A DNA stretch of 14,044 nucleotides from Sulfurivirga caldicuralii (GTDB lineage Bacteria > Pseudomonadota > Gammaproteobacteria > Thiomicrospirales > Thiomicrospiraceae). The position numbers and the translations under genes are program-made. The notes under the pieces were generated by a model. That model was not told where the DNA came from and did no database searches. It saw nothing but the letters and a program-made list of their open reading frames with translations. Shown piece by piece: positions 5,703-13,842 of the stretch (position 1 is its first letter; every line of letters starts with the position of its first letter). The stretch is from contig DQVN01000126.1 of assembly GCA_015661715.1 (NCBI GenBank), positions 1 to 14,044 on the forward strand. The letters are read 5' to 3'.

Positions 5703-7694
5703 TCAGATTTTGAAGCTTCGCGCTTTGGTTTTAAGGATTTGTGCCAGTTCTTTGAGGCGTTGGGAAGCGGTGAATACCGACTCGGTACTTTGTTGTGCCG
5801 TTTCCGCCAGCTTTTGCATGGTGTCTGCACTTGTGCGCGCTTCTTCTGCTTTGTCTGCCTGAACTTTGCCCAGCCGAACACTTTCTTCATTGGCCTGAAC
5901 GGTGGCTTTCATGGCGGTTAGAATGGCTGCCAGCGCATTGAGGATATTATCCATTTGCTGGACGCTGTTGAGCGCGGCATTCTGGGCCTCGTGCATCGCT
6001 TGGCTGGCGCGATTGGTCTGGGTGGTCAGGCTTTCAATGATCTTTTGAATTTCTTCGGTGGACTGTTGGGTGCGCACGGCCAAAGAGCGTACTTCATCGG
6101 CGACCACGGCAAAACCGCGGCCATGTTCTCCAGCTCGGGCTGCTTCTATGGCGGCGTTCAGCGCCAGCAGGTTGGTCTGCTCAGAGATGTCGCGAATAAT
6201 CTCCAGTACACTGGTGATCTGTTCACTCTCTTTTTCCACATCCCTGACCAGTTTGGCGGTGTTTTCGATATTTTCTGCCAGGTTACGGATGGCCCTGGCC
6301 GATGTTTCGGTGCTTTGCTGAGCCTGCTGTCCCTCGGCATAGGCGTGCTCGGTTTGTCCTTTGACCTCTTCCAATTGTTCGGCAATTTGTACAATAGCGC
6401 GGGCCATTTGCTGGATAGTCTCATGAATGGTCTGTACAGCCTCAAATTGGTTGTGCATTGAGGACTTTGTCTGCTCAGCGACATCAACCAGTTGATTGCT
6501 GGCGCCTTCTACATTGTCAGAAATGTGTAGAACATCCGCCACCAGTTGTTGGATGCGCTCAAGCATGGTATTGAGCAACTGGCTGATCTGGCCCATTTCA
6601 TCCCGTCCGCTAACAGGCAGACGATAGCTTAGATCGGCGTTGTTAGAGATGTGCTCTATGGCCTGAGTGATGGTGCGCATTTCATGGCTGATACTGCGGA
6701 TGATCAACCATGAGAAGAGTAGACCTATCAACACGGCAGCAATTAAGGTTGCAATTTGTACTTTAACCGCAATGGCTGCATTTTGGGCAATGGCCTCTGC
6801 ATGGTCGTGAATATGGTGTTCCAGTTTGTTTTCATACGTTTTGATATCGTTGATCAGTGAGGTGGCCAAGTCGAACCATTTGCTTGGATCATAGTTCAGT
6901 GTTTCTCCCGGTGCGCTGGTCAGGACGACCTGTGCCAGTTGTTCAAAGCGCTGCCCCTTCGGGCCATTCAGGATAGCTTCCAATTCTTCGACAAATTTTG
7001 CGTGGGTGAGCTGCTGAAAAAGGTGGTAATAGGTGTGCTTTTTGGTGAGGCGAGCCTGCAGCTGTAGACGGTCGCTGGGTGCAATGTGCCCCTTACCATA
7101 CGCCGATGCCACCAGGGCCCGGATAATGCCCAACTGTTCTTTAAGCTGTAGCAATGTGTAGTAACTGACGCCCATGGCCAGAATCTCGCTGTTTCCCGCT
7201 TTCTTGAAATCGCGCAGGGCAATATCCATAAGGCGCTCAATTTTCTGCGAATAATATTTCACTACCTGACTAGGTGGGCAGGTGAGTGCTTTAACGCACT
7301 GTTGGATGGAGGGGCGGGTTGTTTTGATGTCCTGCAACAGGGCCTCATATTGCGTTAAGCCATCCCCTTGGACGCCCTCTTCTTTGGCGCTATTGACCTC
7401 TTCGCTAAATGCACGTAGTTTTTCATCGGTTAGTTGCCACTGTTTGGGTAGGGCGGCGGCAAATTTTTTCCCCTTGCTGGCAGTGTAACCGGCGCTCAGA
7501 CCTCGTTCTTTCTGTAGCTCGTGGACGAGGCTGCTCATGGCAATGGCCAGATCGATTGTCGCTACAGCTTGCGTCATTTTCCCTGTCAGGTCGACTTTTT
7601 CCTTAATGACTAGGATGCCGTAAAAAAGCAGCGCAATAATCAGCGGGGTAATGGCTAAGAACTGTTTAGTGCGGATACTCATGTTGGACAGCAT
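5703..7694 (-). CDS. Methyl-accepting chemotaxis protein with NIT (nitrate/nitrite-sensing) domain
   Basis: A 663-residue transmembrane chemoreceptor. Order: membrane helix 1 (about 12-30); periplasmic domain (about 45-300) with [15 protein letters not shown] (56-70) and [20 protein letters not shown] (181-200), both characteristic of NIT domains; helix 2 (about 311-333); HAMP (about 334-385); and the cytoplasmic signalling domain, whose conserved hairpin tip is [20 protein letters not shown] (503-522) followed by [18 protein letters not shown] domains are known from the nitrate sensor NasR, so this receptor probably steers the cell by nitrate or nitrite, in keeping with the nearby narK and nirB. 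The ligand is inferred. The C-terminus (KARSFKI) lacks a CheR/CheB-docking pentapeptide. The start ATG has AGGAGG 5 nt upstream on the minus strand. No che or flagellar genes are in view. Confidence 0.9.
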   Translation of the reverse strand: MLSNMSIRTKQFLAITPLIIALLFYGILVIKEKVDLTGKMTQAVATIDLAIAMSSLVHELQKERGLSAGYTASKGKKFAAALPKQWQLTDEKLRAFSEEVNSAKEEGVQGDGLTQYEALLQDIKTTRPSIQQCVKALTCPPSQVVKYYSQKIERLMDIALRDFKKAGNSEILAMGVSYYTLLQLKEQLGIIRALVASAYGKGHIAPSDRLQLQARLTKKHTYYHLFQQLTHAKFVEELEAILNGPKGQRFEQLAQVVLTSAPGETLNYDPSKWFDLATSLINDIKTYENKLEHHIHDHAEAIAQNAAIAVKVQIATLIAAVLIGLLFSWLIIRSISHEMRTITQAIEHISNNADLSYRLPVSGRDEMGQISQLLNTMLERIQQLVADVLHISDNVEGASNQLVDVAEQTKSSMHNQFEAVQTIHETIQQMARAIVQIAEQLEEVKGQTEHAYAEGQQAQQSTETSARAIRNLAENIENTAKLVRDVEKESEQITSVLEIIRDISEQTNLLALNAAIEAARAGEHGRGFAVVADEVRSLAVRTQQSTEEIQKIIESLTTQTNRASQAMHEAQNAALNSVQQMDNILNALAAILTAMKATVQANEESVRLGKVQADKAEEARTSADTMQKLAETAQQSTESVFTASQRLKELAQILKTKARSFKI

Positions 7695-7785
7695 TCGATC
7701 CTCCTGGGCTTGTTAGGTGCCGGTTAGAAAATTAAGACAAGGAGATTTAAGCAGGGTTCGTGCCATCTTGGTTGATTTTGTCGGT

Positions 7786-8586
7786 TTATTTGCGTTGCGA
7801 TTCAGGAATGGTTTTGGCAATTACCTTGGCGATTTCGCGAATGATATGGGGATTGGCCGCCAGGATGTTGCCAGATTTCAAATAGTTGTCCCCGCCGGCA
7901 AAGTCGGTCACAATGCCGCCTGCTTCGCGCACGATCAAGGCCCCTGCGGCAATATCCCATGGCCGTAGATTCAGCTCCCAGTAACCTTCTACCCGTCCGC
8001 AGGCGGTGTAGGCTAAATCCAGCGCCGCAGAACCGGGACGGCGGATGCCGGCGGTGTGCATCATGAAGTAGCGCAGGCTGTTCATATAGCCATCCACATA
8101 ATCGAACTCACGGTAGGGTACGCCCGTGGCCAGAAGGGCATGGGAGAGATGACGCACTTCGGAGACGCGGATGCGAACATTGTTCATGCGCGCACCTTCT
8201 CCGCGAGAGGCGGCGAACAGCTCATCACGAATGGGGTCGTAAATGACGCCGTGGCTCAGGCGTCCTTTGATGCGACAGGCAATGGAGACGGCAAAGTGAG
8301 GAAAGCCATGCAGGAAATTGGTGGTGCCATCCAGAGGGTCAATAATCCACTCCACCTCTGAGCGGGTACGTCGGCCATGGCCTTCCTCCGCTATAATGCT
8401 GTGCTCCGGGTAGTATTTGTGGAGGGTGTCCACAATGATTTGTTCTGCTCGGCGGTCGGCCTCGGAGACGAAGTCATTATGGGCTTTTTCCTCCACCTGT
8501 AGCCGGTCCAGGTTCTGGAAGTATCGTTCTAATAGGGCGCCTGCTTTGCGGGCGGCTTCGATGGCAATGTTGAGATAGGGATGCAT
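7786..8586 (-). CDS. suhB: Inositol-1-monophosphatase family protein SuhB
   Basis: A 266-residue Mg-dependent phosphatase of the FIG superfamily, full length for SuhB. Metal-binding residues are all present: E67/E68 in AEEGHG, D83 and D86 in WIIDPLDGTTNF, and D211 in PWDIAAGA. SuhB hydrolyses inositol-1-phosphate in vitro; in E. coli it also joins the NusA/NusB antitermination complex that supports rRNA synthesis and folding, probably its main job in cells. It is divergent from trmJ with a very short gap, an arrangement conserved in gammaproteobacteria. The chemoreceptor gene lies 91 bp downstream on the same strand, with no obvious terminator between them, so read-through into it is possible. 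Confidence 0.93.
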   Translation of the reverse strand: MHPYLNIAIEAARKAGALLERYFQNLDRLQVEEKAHNDFVSEADRRAEQIIVDTLHKYYPEHSIIAEEGHGRRTRSEVEWIIDPLDGTTNFLHGFPHFAVSIACRIKGRLSHGVIYDPIRDELFAASRGEGARMNNVRIRVSEVRHLSHALLATGVPYREFDYVDGYMNSLRYFMMHTAGIRRPGSAALDLAYTACGRVEGYWELNLRPWDIAAGALIVREAGGIVTDFAGGDNYLKSGNILAANPHIIREIAKVIAKTIPESQRK

Positions 8587-8610
8587 AGTGTCTCAAGGTG
8601 TTGAAAATTG

Positions 8611-9387
8611 ATGCGAGATTATACATCAAGCCAGCATGATCACTGTGAGGATGCGCAGTTGAAGCGGATGCGCATTGTGTTGGTGTCCCCTTCCCACCCG
8701 GGGAATATTGGTGCGGTCGCCCGTGCCATGAAAAACATGGGGCTGTGTCAGTTGGTACTGGTAAATCCACCTGATGATTGGGCGGGAGAACAGGCACGGG
8801 TGCGGGCTACCTCCGCCTTGGATGTGTTGCAGCGGGCGCAAGTGGTAGAGAGTCTTGAAACAGCCATTGCCCCCTGTACGCTGGTGCTGGGCGCCAGTGC
8901 CCGACTGCGCAGCAGTCGTTGGCCGCAGTTACCGGTGGATGAGGCGGCTGCCCTGGCTCTGTCACGTAGTGGAGCGGGGGAGCAGGTGGCCTTGGTGTTT
9001 GGGCGGGAAACGTCGGGTTTGACCAATGGGGAATTGGATTTGTGTCATGCGCTACTGCATATTCCTTCCAACCCTGCCTGTGCTTCGCTGAATTTGGCGG
9101 CAGCCGTCCAGGTGGTGGCCTGGGAGGTGTATCAGCATTGGCTGGGGGATGAAAAGCCGGTGAGTAATACCTTTGAAGGGGCGCCGCAGGTGAGTGCGGC
9201 GGTGATGGAAGGGTTTTATGCCCATCTGTTTACCTTGCTGGAGCAGGTGGAGTTTATGGATGTGAAACAGAACGAGCATTTCAAGCGCCGTTTACGCAAG
9301 CTGTTTTATCGTGCCAGCTTGAACCAGAAGGAGGTGGATATCCTGCGAGGGATTTTCCGTGCCTGTCAGCGTAAGATCGGGGAGTAG
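8611..9387 (+). CDS. trmJ: tRNA (cytidine/uridine-2'-O-)-methyltransferase TrmJ
   Basis: A SPOUT-family methyltransferase that 2'-O-methylates nucleotide 32 in the anticodon loop of certain tRNAs, using S-adenosylmethionine. Motifs: [17 protein letters not shown] near the N-terminus, [14 protein letters not shown] in the middle, and [20 protein letters not shown], which forms the knotted cofactor site. The start is uncertain. ATG 8611 has AAGGTG 10 nt upstream and gives 258 residues, but the first 16 residues have no counterpart in E. coli TrmJ. TTG 8659, with GAGG at 8647-8650 and 8-nt spacing, gives M-K-R-M-R-I-V-L-V and fits the family length; ATG 8668 is a third option. It is divergent from suhB and followed after 2 nt by cysE. 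Confidence 0.92.
   Translation: MRDYTSSQHDHCEDAQLKRMRIVLVSPSHPGNIGAVARAMKNMGLCQLVLVNPPDDWAGEQARVRATSALDVLQRAQVVESLETAIAPCTLVLGASARLRSSRWPQLPVDEAAALALSRSGAGEQVALVFGRETSGLTNGELDLCHALLHIPSNPACASLNLAAAVQVVAWEVYQHWLGDEKPVSNTFEGAPQVSAAVMEGFYAHLFTLLEQVEFMDVKQNEHFKRRLRKLFYRASLNQKEVDILRGIFRACQRKIGE
8618..8623 (-). promoter_or_regulatory. Candidate -10 element of the suhB promoter
   Basis: On the minus strand the sequence reads TATAAT exactly, 31 nt upstream of the suhB ATG; the preceding -35 region (near ACAGTG) is poor. It would give a 5' leader of about 25 nt. It lies inside the N-terminal codons of trmJ if trmJ starts at 8611, one reason to doubt that start. Confidence 0.4.
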
Positions 9388-9389
9388 GG

Positions 9390-10154
9390 ATGTTGGAGCG
9401 AATTCGAGAGGATATCCGCTGTGTTTTTGATCGTGACCCGGCTGCGCGCAATGTTTTTGAGGTATTGACCACCTATCCCGGTGTGCATGCGGTGCTGTGG
9501 CATCGGCTCAACCACTGGCTGTGGCGGCATAACCTCAAATGGTTGGCGCGCTGGCTGTCCACCTTGGCGCGCTGGTTGACGGGGATTGAGATTCACCCGG
9601 GTGCATGCATCGGTCGGCGTTTCTTTATCGACCATGGTATGGGGGTGGTCATTGGCGAGACGGCTGAAATTGGCGATGATGTCACCCTTTACCATGGGGT
9701 GACCCTGGGCGGCACCAGTTGGCAGCCGGGTAAACGCCACCCCACCTTGAAGGATGGTGTGGTGGTGGGAGCCGGCGCTAAGATTCTTGGGCCGATTGAG
9801 ATCGGTGAGAATGCGCGCATTGGCGCCAATGCCGTGGTGGTCAAGCCTGTGCCGGCCGGTGAGACGGTGGTGGGCGTGCCAGGGCATCTGGTCAAACGGG
9901 CAAAGGCTGAGCAGGCGCAAAAGCGTAAAAAAGCGCAGCAGATGGGCTTCGATGCCTATGGCATAACGCCGGATCTACCCGATCCGGTGGAAAACGCCAT
10001 CTACACCCTGTTGGAGCATATTCACGCTCAGGATCAGAAGTTGGCGGAGCTCTCGGATGCGGTGCGCCAATTGGGTGGCCGGGTCGAGGCGCTGCATTTA
10101 CCTCCATTGGAGGATGCGGCGTTGGATAAGGCTGAAAAGGAAGAGCGGGTGTGA
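9390..10154 (+). CDS. cysE: Serine O-acetyltransferase
   Basis: A 254-residue enzyme that makes O-acetylserine from serine and acetyl-CoA, the first committed step of cysteine synthesis. Residues about 66-165 are left-handed beta-helix hexapeptide repeats. The active-site segment [11 protein letters not shown] carries D81 and H82, equal to E. coli Asp157/His158, and RHP (116-118) follows. GIEIHPGA (65-72) and the short N-terminal domain resemble the Bacillus-type enzyme more than E. coli CysE. The C-terminal tail (about 170-254) is long, charged and partly helical ([20 protein letters not shown]), and ends in Val rather than the Ile that docks into CysK in E. coli. The gene starts 2 nt after trmJ with GGGGAG at 9379-9384. 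It lies just before iscR, so cysteine supply and Fe-S regulation are neighbours. Confidence 0.94.
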   Translation: MLERIREDIRCVFDRDPAARNVFEVLTTYPGVHAVLWHRLNHWLWRHNLKWLARWLSTLARWLTGIEIHPGACIGRRFFIDHGMGVVIGETAEIGDDVTLYHGVTLGGTSWQPGKRHPTLKDGVVVGAGAKILGPIEIGENARIGANAVVVKPVPAGETVVGVPGHLVKRAKAEQAQKRKKAQQMGFDAYGITPDLPDPVENAIYTLLEHIHAQDQKLAELSDAVRQLGGRVEALHLPPLEDAALDKAEKEERV

Positions 10155-10160
10155 TACTAT
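10132..10160 (+). promoter_or_regulatory. Candidate iscR promoter at the cysE 3' end
   Basis: CTGAAA (10132-10137) and TACTAT (10155-10160) are 17 nt apart, with a TG one base before the -10 element (extended -10), giving a start near 10167. The TG belongs to the cysE stop codon. The adjoining IscR operator supports a promoter here. Confidence 0.5.
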
Positions 10161-10183
10161 TTCTGACTAAAACAGTCGGGAAT
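10159..10183 (+). promoter_or_regulatory. Type-1 IscR operator upstream of iscR
   Basis: The core CTGACTAAAACAGTCGG (10163-10179), with flanking AT-rich ends, matches about 22 of 25 positions of the type-1 site recalled for the [2Fe-2S] form of E. coli IscR: a GACT/AGTC dyad around four W/R bases. It covers about -8 to +17 of the proposed start, so holo-IscR would repress its own transcription there, as in E. coli. Confidence 0.75.
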
Positions 10184-10199
10184 AGAGTGAGGCGATGTC

Positions 10200-10655
10200 A
10201 TGAAACTGACTTCTCGGGGGCGCTATGCCGTAACCGCCATGTTGGATATGGCGTTGCGCCCGCAGGGTGAGCGGGTTACGCTAAATGAGATTTCCCAACG
10301 GCAGGGTATTTCCCTGTCCTATTTGGAGCAGATTTTTGCCAAGTTGCGCAGAGCTAACCTGGTTTCCAGTCTGCGGGGGCCGGGCGGCGGCTATACCTTG
10401 GCCAGACCTGCGGCTGAGATTACCGTAGGGCAGATTATTCAGGCTGTGGATGAGTTGATGGATGCGCGGTATTGTCAGGGAGGGCGCAATTGTCATAATG
10501 GCCATGAGTGTCTTTCCCATATGTTGTGGAATGACCTGAGTATTAAAATAGAGACTTATTTGCACGGCATTTCTCTGCAAAACTTGATCGACCAGCGTCG
10601 TGCAGGGATGTCGGGGCGTGTTGAAGTCAGTTTTGCTGAAGGAGTAAGGCAGTAA
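10200..10655 (+). CDS. iscR: Fe-S cluster-sensing transcription regulator IscR (Rrf2 family)
   Basis: A 151-residue Rrf2-family repressor/activator. The winged-helix part (1-80) includes [18 protein letters not shown] and the wing [12 protein letters not shown]. The [2Fe-2S] ligands C92, C98, C104 (spacing C-X5-C-X5-C) and H107 fall at the same numbers as in E. coli IscR, and E43 is also kept. IscR senses Fe-S demand: with its cluster it represses the isc operon, and without it it regulates other genes. TGAGG lies 7 nt before the ATG. It has its own candidate promoter and type-1 operator, and its stop codon shares one base with the iscA start. The C-terminal tail after residue 135 is about ten residues shorter than in E. 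coli. Confidence 0.96.
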   Translation: MKLTSRGRYAVTAMLDMALRPQGERVTLNEISQRQGISLSYLEQIFAKLRRANLVSSLRGPGGGYTLARPAAEITVGQIIQAVDELMDARYCQGGRNCHNGHECLSHMLWNDLSIKIETYLHGISLQNLIDQRRAGMSGRVEVSFAEGVRQ

Positions 10656-10981
10656 TGGGGGTACAACTTACGGAAAGTGCTGCAACGCGGGTAAAAGAGA
10701 TGTTGGCTAAGCGGGGCCGCGGCATTGGCATGCGTGTGGGGGTCAAGAAGTCCGGCTGTGCCGGGTATGCTTATGTGGTGGATTACGCGGACGAGGTGGG
10801 GCCGGAGGATGAAGTATTTGAGAATCATGGGGTTAAAGTGGTGGTTCGCCGCGATGATTTGCAGTTCATCGATGGTATGACCCTGGATTATGTCAAGGAA
10901 GATTTGCTCAATGAGGGCTTTCAGTTCCATAATCCCAATGTGAAGGATAGTTGTGGCTGCGGCGAGTCTTTCAGTATCTGA
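10655..10981 (+). CDS. iscA: Iron-sulfur cluster assembly protein IscA (A-type carrier)
   Basis: A 108-residue A-type carrier that receives Fe-S clusters from a scaffold and passes them to target proteins. The three cluster ligands are present: C35 in [10 protein letters not shown] and C100 and C102 in DSCGCGESF. The sequence follows E. coli IscA nearly throughout ([26 protein letters not shown]). The start ATG overlaps the iscR stop by one base (TAATG), so the pair is co-translated. Unusually it follows iscR directly: iscS and iscU, which normally lie between, are missing, as are hscB, hscA and fdx after it. ErpA and SufA are relatives, but the direct similarity favours IscA. Confidence 0.93.
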   Translation: MGVQLTESAATRVKEMLAKRGRGIGMRVGVKKSGCAGYAYVVDYADEVGPEDEVFENHGVKVVVRRDDLQFIDGMTLDYVKEDLLNEGFQFHNPNVKDSCGCGESFSI

Positions 10982-11019
10982 TAGAATAAGCGGCCAAACT
11001 TGGACTCGGAAATACACGC

Positions 11020-11442
11020 GTGGAACAGACATTAGCCATTATTAAGCCCGATGCCGTTGAGCGGAATCTGATCGGGGAGGTGATCAGCCGCATTGAAGCG
11101 GCTGATTTGCGTATTGTGGCAGCGAAAATGCTGCACCTGAGCAAACGGGAAGCGGCAGGGTTTTATGCCGAACATGAGGGTAAGCCGTTTTGGGAAGCCC
11201 TGCTGAACAATATGACCGCAGGCCCCTGTGTGGTGATGGTGCTGGCGGGGGAGGAAGCTATTGCCCGCTGGCGCAATCTAATGGGGCCGACTGATCCGGC
11301 AGAGGGGCAGCCCGGGCAGATTCGTCACGATTTGGCCCTCAGTATGCAGCGCAATAGTGTGCATGGCTCGGATTCGCCCGCCAGTGCGGCTCGGGAGATT
11401 ACCTATTTCTTCAGCAGTCTTGAGGTGTTCGCCCGTGGCTGA
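11020..11442 (+). CDS. ndk: Nucleoside diphosphate kinase
   Basis: A 140-residue enzyme that transfers the terminal phosphate from ATP to other nucleoside diphosphates and balances NTP and dNTP pools in the cytoplasm. Seen: [12 protein letters not shown] at the N-terminus, [11 protein letters not shown], and [20 protein letters not shown], in which H115 is the phosphohistidine residue. Length is normal for the family. The start is GTG 11020 because conserved sequence begins at once ([10 protein letters not shown]); the ribosome site is weak. It begins 38 bp after iscA, as ndk often follows isc genes in gammaproteobacteria, and its last codons overlap the rlmN start by 8 nt. The segment [20 protein letters not shown] differs somewhat from the E. 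coli form but keeps the pattern. Confidence 0.95.
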   Translation: MEQTLAIIKPDAVERNLIGEVISRIEAADLRIVAAKMLHLSKREAAGFYAEHEGKPFWEALLNNMTAGPCVVMVLAGEEAIARWRNLMGPTDPAEGQPGQIRHDLALSMQRNSVHGSDSPASAAREITYFFSSLEVFARG

Positions 11443-12541
11443 GCAGGTTGATTTGTTAGGCATGGATCGTCCGGCACTGGAGGCCTTTTTTGCTCAGTTG
11501 GGTGAAAAGCCTTATCGTGCCGTGCAGGTGATGAAGTGGATTCACCAGCGGGGTGTGGCGGATTTTGATGCCATGACCGATATTTCCAAAGCGCTGCGGC
11601 AGAAGCTGAAAGCGATTGCGCGCATCAAAACGCCGCGGATTGTGACGGAGCAACGGTCTCAGGACGGCACCATCAAGTGGCTGCTGGAAGTGGATCAGCA
11701 CAACTTTATCGAAACCGTTTTCATCCCGGAAAAGGATCGCGGCACTTTGTGTATCTCTTCTCAGGTGGGGTGTGCCCTGGATTGCCGCTTCTGTGCCACC
11801 GGCAAGCAGGGATTCAACCGCAATCTGGAAAACTGGGAGATCATTGCGCAGATGTGGGTGGCCACCAAAGCGTTGGACTCCGATCCTAAGCGCAACCGCC
11901 GGATCACGAATGTGGTGTTCATGGGCATGGGGGAGCCGTTGCTGAATGTCACCCATGTCTTTCCCGCTGCCAATATTTTGATGGATGACAATGCGTATGG
12001 CCTGTCTAAACGGCGGGTCACCATCTCCACGGCAGGGGTGGTGCCGGCAATCGATAAGATGAGCCGGGAGTTGGATGCTTGCTTGGCAGTCAGCCTGCAT
12101 GCGCCCAACAATGCCCTGCGGGATGAGCTGGTGCCCATCAACCAGAAATATCCACTGGAAGAGTTGATGCCCGCGTTGCACCGTTATGTGGAAGCCTCCA
12201 GCCATAAGAAACATATTGTTATCGAGTATGTGATGATCGATGGGGTTAATGATCGGCTGGAACACGCGGAGGCATTGCTGGCGTTGCTTAAGGGGTTGCC
12301 GTGCAAGGTGAACTTGATCCCCTTTAACCCGTTTCCTGGTTCTCCGTATCAGCGTGCCAGCAATAATCAGGTACACCGTTTTCAGCGGGTTTTGCTGCAG
12401 GCGGGGCAGAATTGCACCATTCGCAAGACCCGTGGGGATGACATTGATGCGGCCTGTGGCCAGTTGGCGGGAAGAGTGAAAGACCGCACAGGACGCCAGC
12501 AGAAGTATCAGCCTATTCGTATGGATGCGATTGCCCTATGA
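11435..12541 (+). CDS. rlmN: Dual-specificity 23S rRNA/tRNA adenine C2-methyltransferase RlmN (radical SAM)
   Basis: A 368-residue radical-SAM enzyme that methylates C2 of A2503 in 23S rRNA and A37 in some tRNAs. The cluster motif CALDCRFC places cysteines at 113, 117 and 120, and the methyl-carrying cysteine is C341 in [27 protein letters not shown] and [11 protein letters not shown] are family hallmarks. The start is GTG 11435: GAGG at 11422-11425 gives 9-nt spacing, and [19 protein letters not shown] fits the normal N-terminus. An in-frame ATG at 11357 would add 26 residues that overlap ndk in another frame. It ends by overlapping hisS (ATGA). Needing an Fe-S cluster, it is a client of the iscR-iscA system upstream. 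Confidence 0.96.
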   Translation: MAEQVDLLGMDRPALEAFFAQLGEKPYRAVQVMKWIHQRGVADFDAMTDISKALRQKLKAIARIKTPRIVTEQRSQDGTIKWLLEVDQHNFIETVFIPEKDRGTLCISSQVGCALDCRFCATGKQGFNRNLENWEIIAQMWVATKALDSDPKRNRRITNVVFMGMGEPLLNVTHVFPAANILMDDNAYGLSKRRVTISTAGVVPAIDKMSRELDACLAVSLHAPNNALRDELVPINQKYPLEELMPALHRYVEASSHKKHIVIEYVMIDGVNDRLEHAEALLALLKGLPCKVNLIPFNPFPGSPYQRASNNQVHRFQRVLLQAGQNCTIRKTRGDDIDAACGQLAGRVKDRTGRQQKYQPIRMDAIAL

Positions 12542-13821
12542 GCAAACAGATCAGTGCCGTACGTGGCATGAAGGATATTTTTGGGGACGAGGCGCGCGCC
12601 TTTGATTTTTTGGTTGATACGGCCACAGACCTGTTACGCCGCTATGGCTATCAGCCCATTCGTCTGCCGGTGGTGGAGAAGACAGAGTTGTTCGTGCGCT
12701 CCATCGGCGAAGTAACCGATATTGTGGAAAAGGAAATGTACACCTTTGAAGACCGCAATGGTGACCAGTTGGCGTTGCGTCCGGAGGGGACAGCCGGCTG
12801 TGTACGCGCTGTGGTCGAACATGGTCTGGTGGGACGAGGGCAGATGCAAAAGCTCTATTATGTGGGCCCCATGTTCCGCCGGGAGCGGCCGCAAAAGGGG
12901 CGGTATCGTCAGTTCCATCAGTTGGGCGTGGAGGTCTTTGGTGTCGAGACAGCCGATATTGATGCTGAGTTGATTGCCTTGAGCGCCCGTCTGTGGCGGG
13001 CCTTGGGGCTGGATGGGTTGACCTTGGAGATCAATACCTTGGGTAACCTACATGCCCGCGCCCGTTATCGGCAAGTGTTGGTGGACTACTTCCGCGCCAA
13101 CTACGATGTGTTGGATGAGGACAGTAAGCGCCGTTTGGAAACGAACCCGTTGCGTATTCTGGACTCTAAAAATGCACAGATGCGCGCGTTGATTGAGGCG
13201 GCACCGAAGCTGATGGATTTTCTGGATGAGGCCGATCGGGAACACTTCGATGCGGTGCTGGGTTATCTGGACACCCTGGGTATTGCCTACGAGATCAACC
13301 CGAATCTGGTGCGCGGCTTGGACTACTATAACCGTACGGTGTTTGAGTGGACCACCACGGCGCTGGGCGCTCAGGGCACGGTGTGCGCCGGTGGCCGCTA
13401 TGATGGTTTGGTGGCACAAATTGGTGGGAAGCCCACCCCGGCGGTAGGGTTTGCCATGGGTATTGAGCGGTTGATGGCGTTGGTGTTGGATCAGAAATTG
13501 TTGCCTTATCGCAGCCAGGCGGATGTGTATCTGGTGGCCGTGGGTGAGGCGGCGCAGCGACCGGCATTTGCGCTGGCGGAGCAGTTGCGCGAGGCGTTAC
13601 CCACATTGAAAGTCCAGCTCAATACCGGGGGTGGCAGTTTCAAAAGCCAGTTTAAGAAAGCGGATAAATCGGGTGCCGCCTATGCACTGATTCTGGGTGA
13701 GGAAGAGGTGGCGCGACGTCAGGTGGGGGTCAAGCCCCTGCGTGGACAGGGTGCGCAGGAGCAGGTCAGTTGGGATGAGCTGGCTGAGCACCTGCAGGGA
13801 TTATTGTGTTGTTACCTGTAG
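12538..13821 (+). CDS. hisS: Histidine--tRNA ligase
   Basis: A 427-residue class II aminoacyl-tRNA synthetase that charges tRNA-His. Seen: the N-terminal RGMKDIFG, motif 2 around [20 protein letters not shown] (residues 110-130), the histidine-specific [15 protein letters not shown] (about 258-271), and motif 3 in GFAMGIERL (about 303-311). The C-terminal anticodon-binding domain includes [20 protein letters not shown]. Length is usual. The ATG overlaps the rlmN stop with no clear ribosome site, so translation is probably coupled. In E. coli, pilF/yfgA (rodZ) and ispG lie between rlmN and hisS; here they are absent. Confidence 0.97.
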   Translation: MSKQISAVRGMKDIFGDEARAFDFLVDTATDLLRRYGYQPIRLPVVEKTELFVRSIGEVTDIVEKEMYTFEDRNGDQLALRPEGTAGCVRAVVEHGLVGRGQMQKLYYVGPMFRRERPQKGRYRQFHQLGVEVFGVETADIDAELIALSARLWRALGLDGLTLEINTLGNLHARARYRQVLVDYFRANYDVLDEDSKRRLETNPLRILDSKNAQMRALIEAAPKLMDFLDEADREHFDAVLGYLDTLGIAYEINPNLVRGLDYYNRTVFEWTTTALGAQGTVCAGGRYDGLVAQIGGKPTPAVGFAMGIERLMALVLDQKLLPYRSQADVYLVAVGEAAQRPAFALAEQLREALPTLKVQLNTGGGSFKSQFKKADKSGAAYALILGEEEVARRQVGVKPLRGQGAQEQVSWDELAEHLQGLLCCYL

Positions 13822-13842
13822 TGAGTGATAAGGGGACAGGCC

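Noticed and set aside
5488-5862. Small open frame (124 codons) running from the end of rimI into the chemoreceptor
   Set aside because: It overlaps the rimI 3' end, crosses the terminator hairpin and continues antisense into a real gene, with no ribosome site or recognisable product.
5955-6461. Open frame (168 codons) on the plus strand inside the chemoreceptor gene
   Set aside because: It is antisense to the conserved signalling domain; the Gly/Leu/Phe-rich translation is a reflection of that domain's codons.
11456-12376. Long open frame (306 codons) on the minus strand opposite rlmN
   Set aside because: It lies wholly antisense to a well-conserved radical-SAM gene; its translation is His/Arg/Gln-rich with no recognisable domain, as expected of a mirror frame.
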